A DNA stretch of 64,000 nucleotides from Mycogone perniciosa. Taxonomy: Eukaryota > Ascomycota > Sordariomycetes > Hypocreales > Hypocreaceae. This document shows, one piece after another, positions 1 through 10,890 of this stretch. The translations under genes were made by a program, and so were the position numbers. The DNA is taken from positions 62,001 to 126,000 of the forward strand of contig JAOALB010000084.1 in the NCBI GenBank assembly GCA_025331125.1, in the 5' to 3' direction. Under the pieces are notes generated by a model that saw only the letters and a program-made list of their open reading frames with translations, made no database searches and was not told the DNA's origin. The stretch's first letter is position 1; every line of letters starts with the position of its first letter.

Positions 1-328
1 GGACGGACGGCTTTGACTTTCGAGATCGAGACCTTGAGTCTAGTAGCTACTTTTTTTTCCCTTTCTTTTTTGATTGATGAAATCTCGGTTTTTTCCTCAA
101 GGAAAAACTCCGGTCATACAACATCTAGCGAATTGACACAACTTTCGACACCTCGTGGGGCCCCAAAAATCCCCAGGCACACACAGCACAAGCAGACAGA
201 CAAACGGGCACAAAAAATCGAACTCGGGGTGCTGGATGGCAGAATAAATTGCTGGGGGATTTGTTGGGGATTTCGAATCGATCGACCCGTTTTCTCGTCT
301 CTCTGGATCCGTGCACGCTCACAACACA

Positions 329-348
329 CAGACAGACAGACAGACAGA
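329..348. repeat. (CAGA)n microsatellite
   Basis: Five tandem CAGA/GACA units lie in the AT/CT-rich leader region upstream of the stress-protein gene. The surrounding 1-860 interval has pyrimidine tracts and short overlapping ORFs on both strands that look like promoter or 5' UTR rather than coding sequence. Confidence 0.8.
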
Positions 349-659
349 GCTCCAAACCGCAAACTGCAAACCACAAAACCACGAGAACTTCTCTCTCTCC
401 CTATCTCTGCCTCTCTCTCGCAAATATCAGTCGCCGCCATTCTGACTTGATCATTTTTCTTCGTCTGCGCCTTCCCGCAAGCCGCTCCTGTCGTGTTGCA
501 CCGTTCGGCATTTTTGATGCTGGCCCAAAACACAGCGTCGTCTCATTGTCTTAGCCAGCCGATACTTGTTTGAATCCTCCAGAAACAGAGGGTGAGCACA
601 GACAAACGGACATAGATAAAGCCTCGCCTCGCCATCTATTTTCCTGCTTCATTCTCGTT

Positions 660-710
660 CATTCTTTTCTCTCCCAGTCTCATTCTTTTCTCTCCCAGTC
701 TCATTCTTTT
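660..710. repeat. 21-bp direct repeat, 2.4 copies, pyrimidine rich
   Basis: A 21-bp unit beginning CATTCTTTTCTCTCCCAG is repeated exactly at 660-680 and 681-701, with a partial third copy at 702-710. It lies about 160 bp upstream of the start codon at 868. Pyrimidine-rich tracts are common in fungal core promoters and 5' UTRs, so a promoter role is possible but unproven. Confidence 0.85.
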
Positions 711-867
711 TTTCTCTCTCTTTCGACAGGTATTGCTTTATTTTATCCGCCATCGTTCTCTGTGCCTTGGTGTCAGCATCGCGAACCAAGCTTCGACAAA
801 CCTGCCGCCAACGAACAAGCAAGCAAGCAAGCCGGCTCATCAACAGACAATCAGAAGCACGCCTAAA

Positions 868-3166
868 ATGTCTCCGTTACCAACACCACGGAGCTCAGAC
901 TCTGACGTTTCGCCCACGTCGTCTATGGCGCCCAAACACAGCAAGGACGGCGACTACTTCCCATCCGGGATCATCCATGAAGGCCATGTTTCCACAGCAC
1001 CCGCGTCTGATGCCAGCGATACCTCATCACGACGTCCGTCAATGGTAACGTTTCCCAGCGATCTGCCCAAGCCCAACGGAGAATCTGTGGGCAGAAGCCT
1101 GTCCACCTCGTCTCGACGACGGCCACCAGGTCTGCAGAAGCGCCCCTCCGACGGCTCCAGAGTCAGAGCCAGCTCTCCGCCGCATGACAGGTGAGTACAG
1201 TACCACGTTTTTCTCCCTCTCTTCGTCTCTCTTCATCTTGCTATTCCCTCGCACTTGCTGGGAATTTTGTCTCGGGAGTACGGAACTGTGTCCCATCGCC
1301 AAGAGGTCGGAGACATCTGGAACGGCCGAATGTCGAAGGGAGTCTCAGACAATGTCGTCAGACTTAGAGACAGGGCAAGTGTCCTGTTCTTATGGAAAAC
1401 GCCATACCGCCTCTGGCCCGTTGTCTCGGCACTCTTCTGCCGTCTGGATGCGATGGTCTCTCAACCTTTCCGCACGCGGTCTGTCTTAGCATGGATAATG
1501 GCACGTCGTGGAGGGGTGGAGTGTCAACGCTGCCATGCGACGTCTGTGACCCTATCAAGCACTAGCGGTGCTCCTCATTCCCCTCAATGGATAGCCTCGC
1601 AGGCATCACTACAGCCTATTCTATCGCCATGCGCGGAGGCATCATCATGGGGCCTTGGGGGCCTCACGTTGCGCTCCAGCCGCATCTCCCCAGATCCCTT
1701 CTCCGCCCGGTTTCCCAGCGCCCTCCACACTCGCTTCTTACGCCCCACTGCCACCACGACTCCTCACTTTTACCCCGCTGTCGCAAAGCTTGACGGAAGC
1801 GACTCGCGTGATGGACCAGACCAGTTGGACCATACGAGCCAGAAGCGGCAGCTCCAGATGTCGCATCGCATCACAGCCACGTTCGTCGCCGTCATCGTCC
1901 CACAATTTAACTATTGACACGGCTATTTCCCCCTCACTGTCTCCCCATCCATTCTGGATTGTTCCTCGTCGTTCCTCGCTTCTTTTGCCTTTCATCATCA
2001 TATTATTCCTTGTCAGCTCCATTCTGCGACGAAATGGCGACACTAACCGCGCCTCACCACGACAGATTTCAGCGCCATGTTGGGTTTGACAACGTACCCA
2101 ACGGCGAAGCGACCAAAAACAACACTCTGTCGCTGACGCTCAATGTCCGACACAAGGGCTATCAGGCGCGCCGTCGGTCGCGTACCTTCATGGTCGGAGT
2201 TGATGACCATTCCTACTCAGACTACGCAATTCAATGGCTACTGGATGAGCTCGTGGATGATGGAGACGAGATCATTTGTGTGCGCGTGATCGAAAAGGAT
2301 CTCCGACTCAATGATAAGCAGTATCAGGACGATGCGGATCAGGTTATGAGGAGCATCCTGGACAAGAATGGAGCTAATCGCGCCATCAGCTTCGTCCTTG
2401 AGTATGCAGTGGGCAAGTTGCATGCTACGTTCCAGAAGCTGGTAGGCCTCTATCCTGCCGGCAATGCATTATTCCAAGAACCCTAGCACTGATCGTCTAC
2501 CAGATTCAAATGTATCAACCGGCCATGCTCATTGTGGGCACTCGAGGACGATCGCTAGGTGGCATCCAGGGACTCGTCAACACGCGCAATTCGTTTTCGA
2601 AGTACTGCCTTCAGTACTCGCCCGTACCAGTTGTCGTCGTCAGGCCGACGGAAAAGCGCATCAAAAAGAAGGCGAAGCGCTCCAACGACCACTCTCGTCA
2701 GACTTACATCGCTATGCTCGCTGCTACGCACGGCAAGCACGAAGCCGATAGCGAGGCAAGCAGCACATACGAGCTCGAGGTTCAAATCTCGGCCGACGAA
2801 GAGGCCCATCAGGTGGCCAAGGTCCTCGGGCTGCCAGCCGCGTTTGATCCGACCATAAAACCCATCCATTCACACCTAGTTCGACCCAAGTCACCCGACC
2901 TATCTACCGGCTCCCAAACGAGCGCGGAGCCCCGCGTCATCGCCGATACATCGCCACCCAGCGCTATGAATAGCGAGGACGAAGATGATGACGAAGAGGC
3001 CGAGTTCGAGGTTATGACTGGATTACAAGCCCTCAATCAGCAGCAGAAACTCAACCATCTGCATGAGATGGAGGTTAATGAGGCGGCTGCTCTCAGAATG
3101 GGTGTCAATGAGGATGAGGAGGAGGATGACGAAGCGCAAGGGCATGATCCCAAGAATGCATCGTAG
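868..3166 (+). CDS. Universal stress protein (UspA) domain protein
   Basis: Proposed exons are 868-1190, 2066-2441 and 2504-3166, giving 453 residues. Frames join exactly (phase 2, then phase 0) at GTGAGT and GTAGGC donors. Residues 1-110 are Ser/Pro-rich and disordered. The Usp fold starts near residue 145 with RTFMVGVDDHSYSDYAIQWL, and the second half in exon 3 has MLIVGTRGRSLGG followed by YCLQYSPVPVVVV, the typical nucleotide-binding end of the family. A basic KRIKKKAKR stretch and a long acidic C-terminal tail follow. Family members bind ATP or act in stress responses; the fungal versions are poorly characterised. Intron 1 (875 nt) is very long for this kind of genome and could hide an alternative promoter or an exon I do not see. 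The reading frame reopens immediately after the TAG stop (see next entry), so the true C-terminus may be longer. Confidence 0.85.
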
Positions 3167-3169
3167 AGG

Positions 3170-3919
3170 ATGCACATTGACCGAGATCTTGACACCAGTG
3201 GGACTAATTATTGTTATGACGCCCCCAAATTGGATGGACCCAAGGATGACTCATGGAAGCATCCAGATAAATCATATCTAGAGGGGCTTGTCGACTCGGA
3301 GCCCTATGACGTCTGGATGATGTATAATGGGGCACACCGACCTCGTTCCAGGCGGCGGCCACGGAGGTCACGCTCGGTTGACCTTCTTCCGACAATCCGA
3401 GAGGGTGAACGTCATGATGGACCTAGAGTAATCGTTGGGGCATAGAGTGGCAACTGGCGCAATGCTCCCCCAATGAGGCCACAGCAGCAAACGCGCTTCA
3501 CCGAAGATTTCATGTTGAACCAGAATGTTCTGAGCAGGACTAGCTCTCACTCTAATGGGCCTCCCTACCGTAGCCCAACTACGGCTTTCGGATTCGATGG
3601 CACCCAGGCCAATGCAAGACCCAGAATGGACCCGAATCTCAGACGACCCCAGAGGTTGGCGATAAGGCAGCAACCGGCCCCTGCTCAAGCGGGTGTCGCC
3701 ATAAGGGTGCCTGCAGCGTCAGGAAGGAATTCATCGCATCGTCATGTTACAGCCAGACATGTGGAGTTTTCTCATAATGGATCGAGAAGAAGATCTGATG
3801 CAGTCACCCCCAATGACAGCGATGTAGATCAGAATATCAAGGATGGCCCTGAGGCTGAGGCCGAGAAGAATTCGTGGTGGAAATCTTGTTGGAAGTCTTT
3901 ATGGATATGCTGCCGATGA
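3170..3919 (+). other. In-frame continuation ORFs behind the stress protein (possible lost C-terminus or separate small gene)
   Basis: Two further ORFs, 3170-3445 (91 codons) and 3473-3919 (148 codons), are in the same reading frame as exon 3 of the stress-protein gene, separated only by TAG at 3164-3166 and TAG at 3443-3445. The first contains an Arg-rich stretch and YDVWMMYNGAHR. The second ends in an aromatic/Cys-rich tail (WWKSCWKSLWICCR) that could be lipidated or membrane associated. A 57-nt intron with GTAATC donor at 3428 and ACAG acceptor at 3484 would join these two ORFs in frame. Removing a weak GTTAAT-to-TAG interval (3074-3166, 93 nt) would even fuse them to the Usp protein. Alternatives are a C-terminus lost through nonsense mutation, or a coincidentally open 3' UTR. 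Confidence 0.4.
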
Positions 3920-4831
3920 TGCAGCGATGATTGATTGCTAGGAAGCGAAGGCAATACGTATGGGATGGTGAATGAAGGGTTTTCTTTTGATGGGATAGGA
4001 AACGTGAGATATTTCCCTAGGCGAAGTATTCGTATAGTCTGACAAGCGATTGATGATGCATACTGATTGATGATGCATACTGATTGGTGCGATATTGGAT
4101 GATGTGATGCAGTTGTACGAGGTGACGTGACGCATGATTAAGTAACACTGCAGCCAGTCAAGTTTTGGCAGACAGTCGATCCAATGGCCTGTTAGAATTC
4201 AATATCATCGGGTCGGTGTCTGCCGGTGGCGTCTGTGCCTTGATTGCAGCACGAAGCCATCAAGCCCCCAACTCGTATTTTTTGAAGATGGTGTCGCGAA
4301 GTTGACGATATCTGTGTTCACAGACAATGGTGTTGAGTAGCTGCATTCAGCGCTCAGGGGGTCTTATCTTCTTATCTGCCCACTGAAACACGTTGTTCGG
4401 TAGTAGTCCCACACACAGCGATACGCGAGATTCTGCAGCAGAGTGGTGGTACGTACGCATGTACGTACCTCGTGTGTCAGCCGTCGCCGCATGCAGGTCG
4501 TCGTCATTCTATTGAGTCGCTTCGGATTTCCAAGAGCGGGCGAGCTGACGACCATGGCCACGCTTCGTATTCATTTATTATTAATTTTTTCTTTCTCGTT
4601 TTCAACCTTTCGACGCATCTGGACAAGCAAGGTGACTTACTCGACTTAAGTAGGGACAAAGAGAACTCGTATCGCAGGCCCAATTCGCACGGATGCGCGC
4701 CAGAGAGACATCTCCTCGACTTGGGGCCGTGGATTTGCATCACCTTGTCGAGATAGCACGAACAAAGCGATACGACTAATAGTAATCACACGAAACGACG
4801 AGCAGGGAACGACAAAGATCTGGCCTTCGAC
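3920..4831. other. Intergenic region, no gene seen
   Basis: This interval separates the stress-protein locus from the GPHR gene. It holds a 17-bp direct repeat (next entry) and the presumptive promoter of the gene at 4832. Short ORFs on both strands show no recognisable protein. Confidence 0.6.
4048..4086. repeat. 17-bp direct repeat, 2.3 copies
   Basis: The unit GATTGATGATGCATACT occurs at 4048-4064 and 4065-4081, followed by a partial copy to 4086. It is noncoding, downstream of the stress-protein ORFs. Confidence 0.9.
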
Positions 4832-6499
4832 ATGTGGCCCTTCTCCTCGTGCTTCCACTCTGATGCCTGCACCGCCCGCGATCCCAACGCTATAACTCCC
4901 ACGTCTATGCTTGCCGCTCTGCCCTTTGCCCTCGTTTTCTTTGTCGCCAATGTCGTTGCTGTGCGGCACGTCTTCCCACGCCTAAGCCGTGCAGCGCGTG
5001 ACGAGGCTCGCGATGGAGAGGAGCATGTCTTGCCTGCCCACGCACCCGCGGCGCTGCGCCAGGTTCATGCGGAACATGGAGCCAAGAGCTGGAGGAGGCG
5101 TGGTGCAGCGTGGGCGTTTGGAACGACGGTTGCGCTGGCAGCGACGTTGGGCGCGTTGATCATGGCGGAGATTCTGGAGGTGGTGGATCCGGCGGCGAGG
5201 AACCTGGCGCTGAGAGTGACGGTGCCTACGCTGTTGTTCATGTTGGTGGTTTTGATACCCTGGCTCGAGTGTCGCTCTCTGGTGTCGGGCGCGGGATGGA
5301 GTTTCCAGAGGACGGCCAAGGGGAAGCTGCCCAAGGCTGCGATGGGGTTGCAGGCGGTGCTGTTTGGGGGCTGGTTGTTTGTTTTTTGGTCGATGGGGAA
5401 TATTGTGCCGAGAGCAGAGATTTTGATGCGGTCTACGCCTGATCGTTTGCATGGCACTTTCAGTGAGATATTGACGAGGGCGTGTCTTGAGCGGATTGGC
5501 GTGGTGGGGATATCGCTCATGGCTTTGCTTTCTGGTTTCGCATCTGTGTCGTCGCCCTGGCATACCTTCGATTCTGGGTCCAGGAGGAAGAAGCGGCCGC
5601 TTACTGAAGCAGATGTGAACAGGAAGCAGACGGGACTAGATGCCACTAGCGAGATGCTCGCAACGAAACGCCATCGACTGCAATACCTAGAACGGAAAGT
5701 TGCAGGCTCTAATCCCAAGAACTCGGGCGGAGGCGGACTTGTGGGTATGGTGATGGGCTCGATGCGCGGACAGTCAAGCGAGGAAATCGAGATCAAAGCG
5801 CTGAAGGTCGAAATTGCCGGTCTAGAAACCATGGAGGCGAATCTCTCATCCAATCTCTCCATCATGAAGAGCCAACGCGCTGCTACAGTCCGGGCCTCGA
5901 CTCCGGTTGGTCGAGCTCTTCTTGTGCCGTCATATATCTTTAGCTTCTACTGCTTGTACCGGATCCTTGCGACGTGCCTTACAACAGTTCGGCGCGCGTC
6001 ATCGCCATCCGCCAGCTTTGCAAGCAGCGATCCTATCAACCGATTCCTGGGCCTGCTGGCGCGGCACTGGGATCCCAAGTTGGACCAGCTAGCTTGGGCG
6101 CGCATCATCAGCTTCGCCTTGAGTGGCGTGATCCTCGCAGCCAGCGCCAACAGCGCGGTGCAAACGTTCCACCTCTTCGCCAAGTGGACGCCAGGTTTGC
6201 TGCGGCACGCACAAGCGAATCTAGCGCTGGCTGTCGGCCAAGTCGCCGCGACGTATGTGATTTCAGCGAGCTTGCTACTGAGGAGTCAGCTCCCCAACGA
6301 GGCGAGGACGGCGGTAGGAGGCGTCTTGCGCGGGGCCCTGACGCCGGCGTTTGTGGACGGCTGGTTTGAGGGCTGGTTCCTCCTGGGGAGTGTGGTCACG
6401 GCGTTGGGAATCTGGGTGGGTAGGAGGTTAGGGAGTGGGCTGGTGGATGATGAGTGGGATGAGTATGGGGTGGAGGAGAGGGGAGAGAAGCTATCTTGA
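4832..6499 (+). CDS. Golgi pH regulator / GPR89-GTG family membrane protein
   Basis: A single-exon gene of 555 codons. The family (GPHR, plant GTG1/2) comprises multi-pass anion-channel-like proteins of the Golgi/ER; plant members were proposed as abscisic-acid receptors. N-terminal hydrophobic segments include LPFALVFFVANVVAV (about residues 30-45) and two more up to residue 140. The diagnostic core GISLMALLSGFASVSSPW is near residue 229. A polar, coiled-coil-like loop follows (about 260-350), as in GPR89. The C-terminal hydrophobic block includes the segment LPNEARTAVGGVLRG and ends with GWFEGWFLLGSVVTALGIWVG. Length and order match the family (450-560 residues). GC content is high in the 5' half, producing long antisense ORFs that I regard as shadows. 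No intron is needed. Confidence 0.88.
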   Translation: MWPFSSCFHSDACTARDPNAITPTSMLAALPFALVFFVANVVAVRHVFPRLSRAARDEARDGEEHVLPAHAPAALRQVHAEHGAKSWRRRGAAWAFGTTVALAATLGALIMAEILEVVDPAARNLALRVTVPTLLFMLVVLIPWLECRSLVSGAGWSFQRTAKGKLPKAAMGLQAVLFGGWLFVFWSMGNIVPRAEILMRSTPDRLHGTFSEILTRACLERIGVVGISLMALLSGFASVSSPWHTFDSGSRRKKRPLTEADVNRKQTGLDATSEMLATKRHRLQYLERKVAGSNPKNSGGGGLVGMVMGSMRGQSSEEIEIKALKVEIAGLETMEANLSSNLSIMKSQRAATVRASTPVGRALLVPSYIFSFYCLYRILATCLTTVRRASSPSASFASSDPINRFLGLLARHWDPKLDQLAWARIISFALSGVILAASANSAVQTFHLFAKWTPGLLRHAQANLALAVGQVAATYVISASLLLRSQLPNEARTAVGGVLRGALTPAFVDGWFEGWFLLGSVVTALGIWVGRRLGSGLVDDEWDEYGVEERGEKLS

Positions 6500-6699
6500 C
6501 GATGCACCTGTATGTTGTATGAAGTATGAGGTGGGAAAGGGGAAGACATTGGGTCGGCGTTGAGGTGTATAGCTGTGAGATATGTTGGTTGAATCATGCA
6601 GGACATGCAGACATTAATGTATTGTTTCTTTCTTCTTCGCCAGATGGCATTGAGATCTAGTCTTGAATGTCTCTAGGACAGGCCCCTTCGATACTCCTT

Positions 6700-7437
6700 C
6701 TACTCAATCTTCCCATCCTCCCTCATCTTCTTCCTCAACCTAAACCCCTCCAGCACAATGCTCCTCACTCCCGCACTCACAAACCCAAGCACTCTCTTCT
6801 CCCCTTTCTCACCCTCAAGCCACCCTGTCGTCGCCTCCCGCTCCGTAACCCACGCCCACTCCACGTGCTCCTCCGGATCAAGTCGAACAGTACTCGTATC
6901 CCGCACATCAGCCATAAGCGTGACTTTCCCCCACACCTCGCCCGTTTCCAAAAACGTCACGAGGGTCACCCCATCGTCTCCTCGCTCCTGGTCGATGAAT
7001 TCCTCGCTTGGAGCGATGCCCCAGTCTTCAACCTCTGGCTCTGGCTCTGGCTCTGGCTCCGTGGTAGGAGATACAAGAAGGCCAACGGTGCAAGAGTGGA
7101 AATGCGAAGCCTCGAGGGATGTTTCTTCCCAGAGTTCGCGGGCGGCGGCGGAGAGGATGGAGGGATCGGTGGGGAGGTCGATCATGCCGCCTGGGATTTC
7201 CCATTTGAGAGGGTATGAATCTGCGGGTGCGCGACGGACGAGAAGCATCCGGTATTCTTCTTCAGGGCGAGAAAGGGGTTGGAGGAAGACGATGGTGGCA
7301 GACATGAGGTTTTTGACGTGTGCGCGGGAGGAGAGGAATGTGGATGGGGAAGAAGATGTGAGGAGGGGAGAGAGGGTGTGTGAGAAGGAGTATTTCAGGA
7401 GAGGAGGATGACTCGGGGAAGTAGTTTGAGAAGCCAT
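6700..7437 (-). CDS. Nudix hydrolase domain protein
   Basis: A single exon; I prefer the Met at 7437 (MASQTTSPSHPPLL) over an upstream in-frame Met at 7497, giving 245 residues. The Nudix region contains KWEIPGGMIDLPTDPS followed by AARELWEETSLEAS, that is, the REUxEE core that binds divalent metal and cleaves nucleoside diphosphates linked to another moiety. The upstream part of the box is unusual: the Glu expected before the REUxEE core is not at the usual spacing, and the loop contains an Asp-Pro-Ser-Ile-Leu segment, a variant I believe occurs in fungal Nudix proteins. A (Glu-Pro)n run, encoded by a GGCTCT repeat at about 7030-7058, sits after the box. Substrate cannot be told from sequence. 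It lies tail to tail with the GPHR gene (200 bp apart). Confidence 0.85.
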   Translation of the reverse strand: MASQTTSPSHPPLLKYSFSHTLSPLLTSSSPSTFLSSRAHVKNLMSATIVFLQPLSRPEEEYRMLLVRRAPADSYPLKWEIPGGMIDLPTDPSILSAAARELWEETSLEASHFHSCTVGLLVSPTTEPEPEPEPEVEDWGIAPSEEFIDQERGDDGVTLVTFLETGEVWGKVTLMADVRDTSTVRLDPEEHVEWAWVTEREATTGWLEGEKGEKRVLGFVSAGVRSIVLEGFRLRKKMREDGKIE

Positions 7438-7497
7438 AATCGAGAGGTTAGAAAGCGTGAGTCCTTTGAGAGTATGGTGAGATATATAATATCCCAA

Positions 7498-8732
7498 GGG
7501 TTTGTTGGTGTTGTAAGAGTTTCAGTTCTTGTAACCCCGCGTTGTCCTGGCTTGGGAGTGAGTACTTCTTCTTACCAGGATATAATTAATTCCTGGCTTT
7601 TAAAAAGAAGGATATCATGAAGAGCAGACTGGTATCTCTATTTTGTAGTCCTCCTATGCTCATCCCTCCCAGGAATTAATAACCAGCTCAAGGCAACACT
7701 CAACACCACTTCTGTATTTGTTTCTTCGTCACAGGCGAATGCCTAATGCTACCTGGTAGGCAGATGAAACAGTCTTTGAGTCAACGAATCTTCAAATAGG
7801 CATCCTTGAAGCGATTAGGCTGATGTATTTCCGGTTTTGATACGACGGGTCCATGATACCGTTATATCACAGGCAAGGCCGTATTGGCATTTTCAACTTT
7901 TTATATTCGATTGCTTCCGGGCCATCTATCAATCCGCAACCATCAAGCATCTACATCTGCCTGTCCTCCGCGACCAACGTAAAAGCCTTCCCAAGCCTTT
8001 TGTGCAACCTCCCTATGAAAGGACCAAAAGAAAAATGAAAGATAAAAGGAAAGTGGGAAAAGGGGAAACAAAAAACAACCCGCCGTATGGAGTCTTTCCA
8101 TTTTTGAGGTCCGTAGATGAACAGCCAGAGCCCTGCTCACTGCGTGTCATTGCACATAAGCGTGGAGCCCGTCATCATCATCGTTCGAAAAGTTGATCGT
8201 CAAATCATCTCTCCCTCCTTTTCAGTCCGTCCCCGCGTAAAAAACTTGACATCAATTAAAATGCATCAGTGGGTTCCCGCCCATTCACCGCCGTCATCTT
8301 CCTTTCCCCTCTACGTCAAAGATGCTGCGTAGATGCCCAGCAAATTCAACTAAACATCGCTCGACCGTGTATGTATATGTGCCAATCACAAAGGAGCTCA
8401 ACAGCTCAGTCAGTAAGCCCAAGTGACAAGTTCTTTCGAGAACAAGCATTGCGGAGCTCATGACAGATGGCGTTGGGCGGTTAAAGAGAATCGTTGGATC
8501 CATAAACATACGGGACGATGTATCTAGCTCATGAAATCATGGGCCATATCCAAGGGGTTCAGCCGAAAGCGGGTGATGTTGGAAGCTAAGAACCGTTCGC
8601 GAGCAGTGAAGCATGGAGTCGGGAGAAGTGGACACGATATCAGGACTGGATCCGCAGGCGTATCTTGCGACGGCGTCTCTAGTCATGAAACCTAAAGGAA
8701 ATGGAGACTATAAATGTGCAATCTTTTCTTTT
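7498..8732. other. Intergenic region between Nudix and eIF4B genes
   Basis: About 1.2 kb containing the Nudix promoter and probably a long 3' UTR of the eIF4B gene. ORFs of up to 119 codons on the plus strand lack recognisable features. Confidence 0.5.
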
Positions 8733-10890
8733 TTAGGACACCAACGGCCGTCCAGCGCGACCCTTCTTATTGGGGACCGTGGTCCAGCCATCCTCATCAG
8801 CGGTCGGAGCATCGCCCTCAGCGGCAGCCGGTGCTGCCTGCTGCTGACCGTTAGAGCGTGGAGTACGGCCGTCGTTGCGAGGGCCACGGGGCGCGCCACC
8901 TCCACGACCACCGCGGGCACCAGGAGGTCCACGGGGAATCCGCTGCTCATTGCCAGCCGATCTCCAGTTACCGGCCTCGGCAGCTCTTGACTTCGGGCCC
9001 TGGGCAGCATCTCGCTCACGGGCCTCGCGGGGCTCGCGGGGCTCCTTGCTCCGGATGGGTGCATTTTCCTCCGTGGTTTCTCCGTTCTGAGTCTCACCCT
9101 CGGCCTTGGGCTCCTCGTCTTGCTTCAGCTCCTCGCTTTCCTTTGCCTCGGCTTCAACCTTAGCAGCAGTAGCAGCAGCAGCAGCAGCCTCCTTAGCCTC
9201 GGCCTCCGTGGCCTCCTTGGCCTCCTTGGCAAGGCGCTTCTCTTCCTTAGCCTTCTCATCGGCGTCACGCTTCTCTTGGATAGCCTGCAGTCTCTTCTCC
9301 TCAATCTCCTTCTCTCGGGCTGCCGTATCAATAGGACGAGCAGCACCGAATGGGCTCGCCTTGGAGTCAGATGCGGCAGATGCGCTCGCGTCAGGAGCCT
9401 CTGAAACGGTTCGCTTCGTCAAGTTCAAGCGAGGGCGGCCACCAGGGGCTTGGGCTGGAGCAGCGGAAGGTGCAGCAGGGGATGACGGAGCTTCGCTGCC
9501 ATCAACAGAAGGTGTACCGGCAGCAGCGTCAGGGCGCATGCGGTCTCGCCACTGCAGATCCTTCTCAGCTGCGGTTGGATTACGGTCAGTACGCTCAGCA
9601 CGCTCAGCGCGTTCGGGGCGTTCGGAGCGTTCGGGCCGCTCATACTCGCGTCGGGGAGGGCGAGAGCCATCCTGCCCTCTCTCACCCCAGGTTGCGGGAT
9701 CCCGGCGATTTCCACGGAACGACTCGCTGCGCTCTCCCAAACCCTCCTGAGGTTGACGAGCACGGCTGTTGTCCCGAGATCCAGAACCAAATTCCTGCTG
9801 CGGCAGGGGAGACAATGGTCCACGCCGTTCCCAGGTCATCTTACGAGTAGCCCGACCTTCTGTGGCGGGATCCCGAGGAGGGCGACGCTCACCAAATTCA
9901 GAAGGCTGGCGACCACCCCGTCCGGGGATGTCTGGGAGGGGACCTTTGCGAGTCCAGTCGCTCAGGTCTCGAGTAGATTCACCTCGGCTATCACCGCCAC
10001 GAGCTGCAAACTTTTAGTTAGTCGATAAGCGTCTCAGTGGTTGATTTAATCGGGTACTTACGAGGGTCGGCGACCTTGATCTTGATCATTCGGCCTTCAA
10101 AGGACTCCGAGTCAAGGGCCAGAGCCTTCTTGAGACCTTCGACATCACCAAATTCAACGTATCCAAAGCCCTTGGGCCGCATCATCTCTCGGTCCTCGAT
10201 GATTCGAACGCTGACGACATTGCAGCCTTCAAAGAAGGCAGTCACGGATTCGCTGGTAGCATCATAAGACAAGTTACCCAGGTGGGCAGTGTAAGGGGGC
10301 TTGTCGGGGATCCTGGTGGGAACGGACTCGCGGACAGAGTAGCCTGCTGCGGTTAGGTACGATGTCTCACGATCACGATCATGTCTGGGATACACACCTC
10401 GATCCTGCCACGAAGAGACGGCGCTAGAGCGGCCGCCATCGCGAGCAGATGGGAGTTGTTGGGTTCCTATGACGTTGGTCAGCACAACACCAAACTTTGC
10501 CATGCCAAGAGATTGTATAGTGCCTACCAGAAACTACAAGCAGATTAGCAATCGGAGATGAACGATTGGTCATGGGAGAGCGACATACCATAGGTTTCCT
10601 CAACCTCGTCGGCCCAGGAGCCTCCACCAAAACCTGCGGCGAGTCAATATCATGTTCGTAATCAATGTTGGCCCTCTGGCGCGGGGCATCGATGCGACCC
10701 AAGAAGTGCGGCGGCAAGCTGAAGGTGGAAAGGGAGGGGTGAAAGCGGGCAACCCACCTGAATCAGCCAGAAAGTCCCCCAGGGACATTTTCTGCTGTTC
10801 CTTCTTCTTGGGAGCTAGCAATTCGCATTAGTAGACGATTCTCAGACAGATGAAGAGCAGAGGGCAAAGGCCGGGCAGCGACGCACCCAT
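8733..10890 (-). CDS. Eukaryotic translation initiation factor 4B
   Basis: Five coding exons read on the minus strand: 10887-10890, 10758-10814, 10589-10633, 10062-10466 and 8733-10003, totalling 593 residues with all phases consistent. The first exon contributes only ATGG; splicing to CTCCCAAG gives MAPKKKEQQKMSLGDFLADS, then SGFGGGSWADEVEETYG, the conserved start of fungal eIF4B (yeast Tif3, fission yeast Sce3). One RRM lies at about residues 94-168 with RNP2 (AHLGNL) and RNP1 (KGFGYVEF). Then come LSDWTRKGPLPD, Arg/Gly/Asp-rich repeats, a Lys/Glu/Ala-rich helical stretch and a basic, Gly-rich end finishing DEDGWTTVPNKKGRAGRP. It stimulates eIF4A helicase and 48S assembly in the cytosol. 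A 51-nt segment in exon 4 (from GTGTGT, with CTAAC and GCAG) could be an optional in-frame intron. Confidence 0.92.

Noticed and set aside
13..554. Overlapping ORFs of 85-145 codons in the first 550 bases
   Set aside because: They follow CAGA and CT repeats, exist in several frames on both strands and show no protein features.
1255..1917. 220-codon ORF inside the long first intron of the stress-protein gene
   Set aside because: No family features; flanked by good splice sites that join the Usp exons in frame.
4982..5865. Antisense ORFs of 193 and 266 codons inside the GPHR gene
   Set aside because: They mirror the codon bias of the sense gene, lack domain features and lie fully within it.
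9106..9750. Plus-strand ORF of 214 codons opposite eIF4B
   Set aside because: Low-complexity Ser/Ala/Arg sequence is the antisense of the eIF4B Lys/Glu/Ala-rich repeats.
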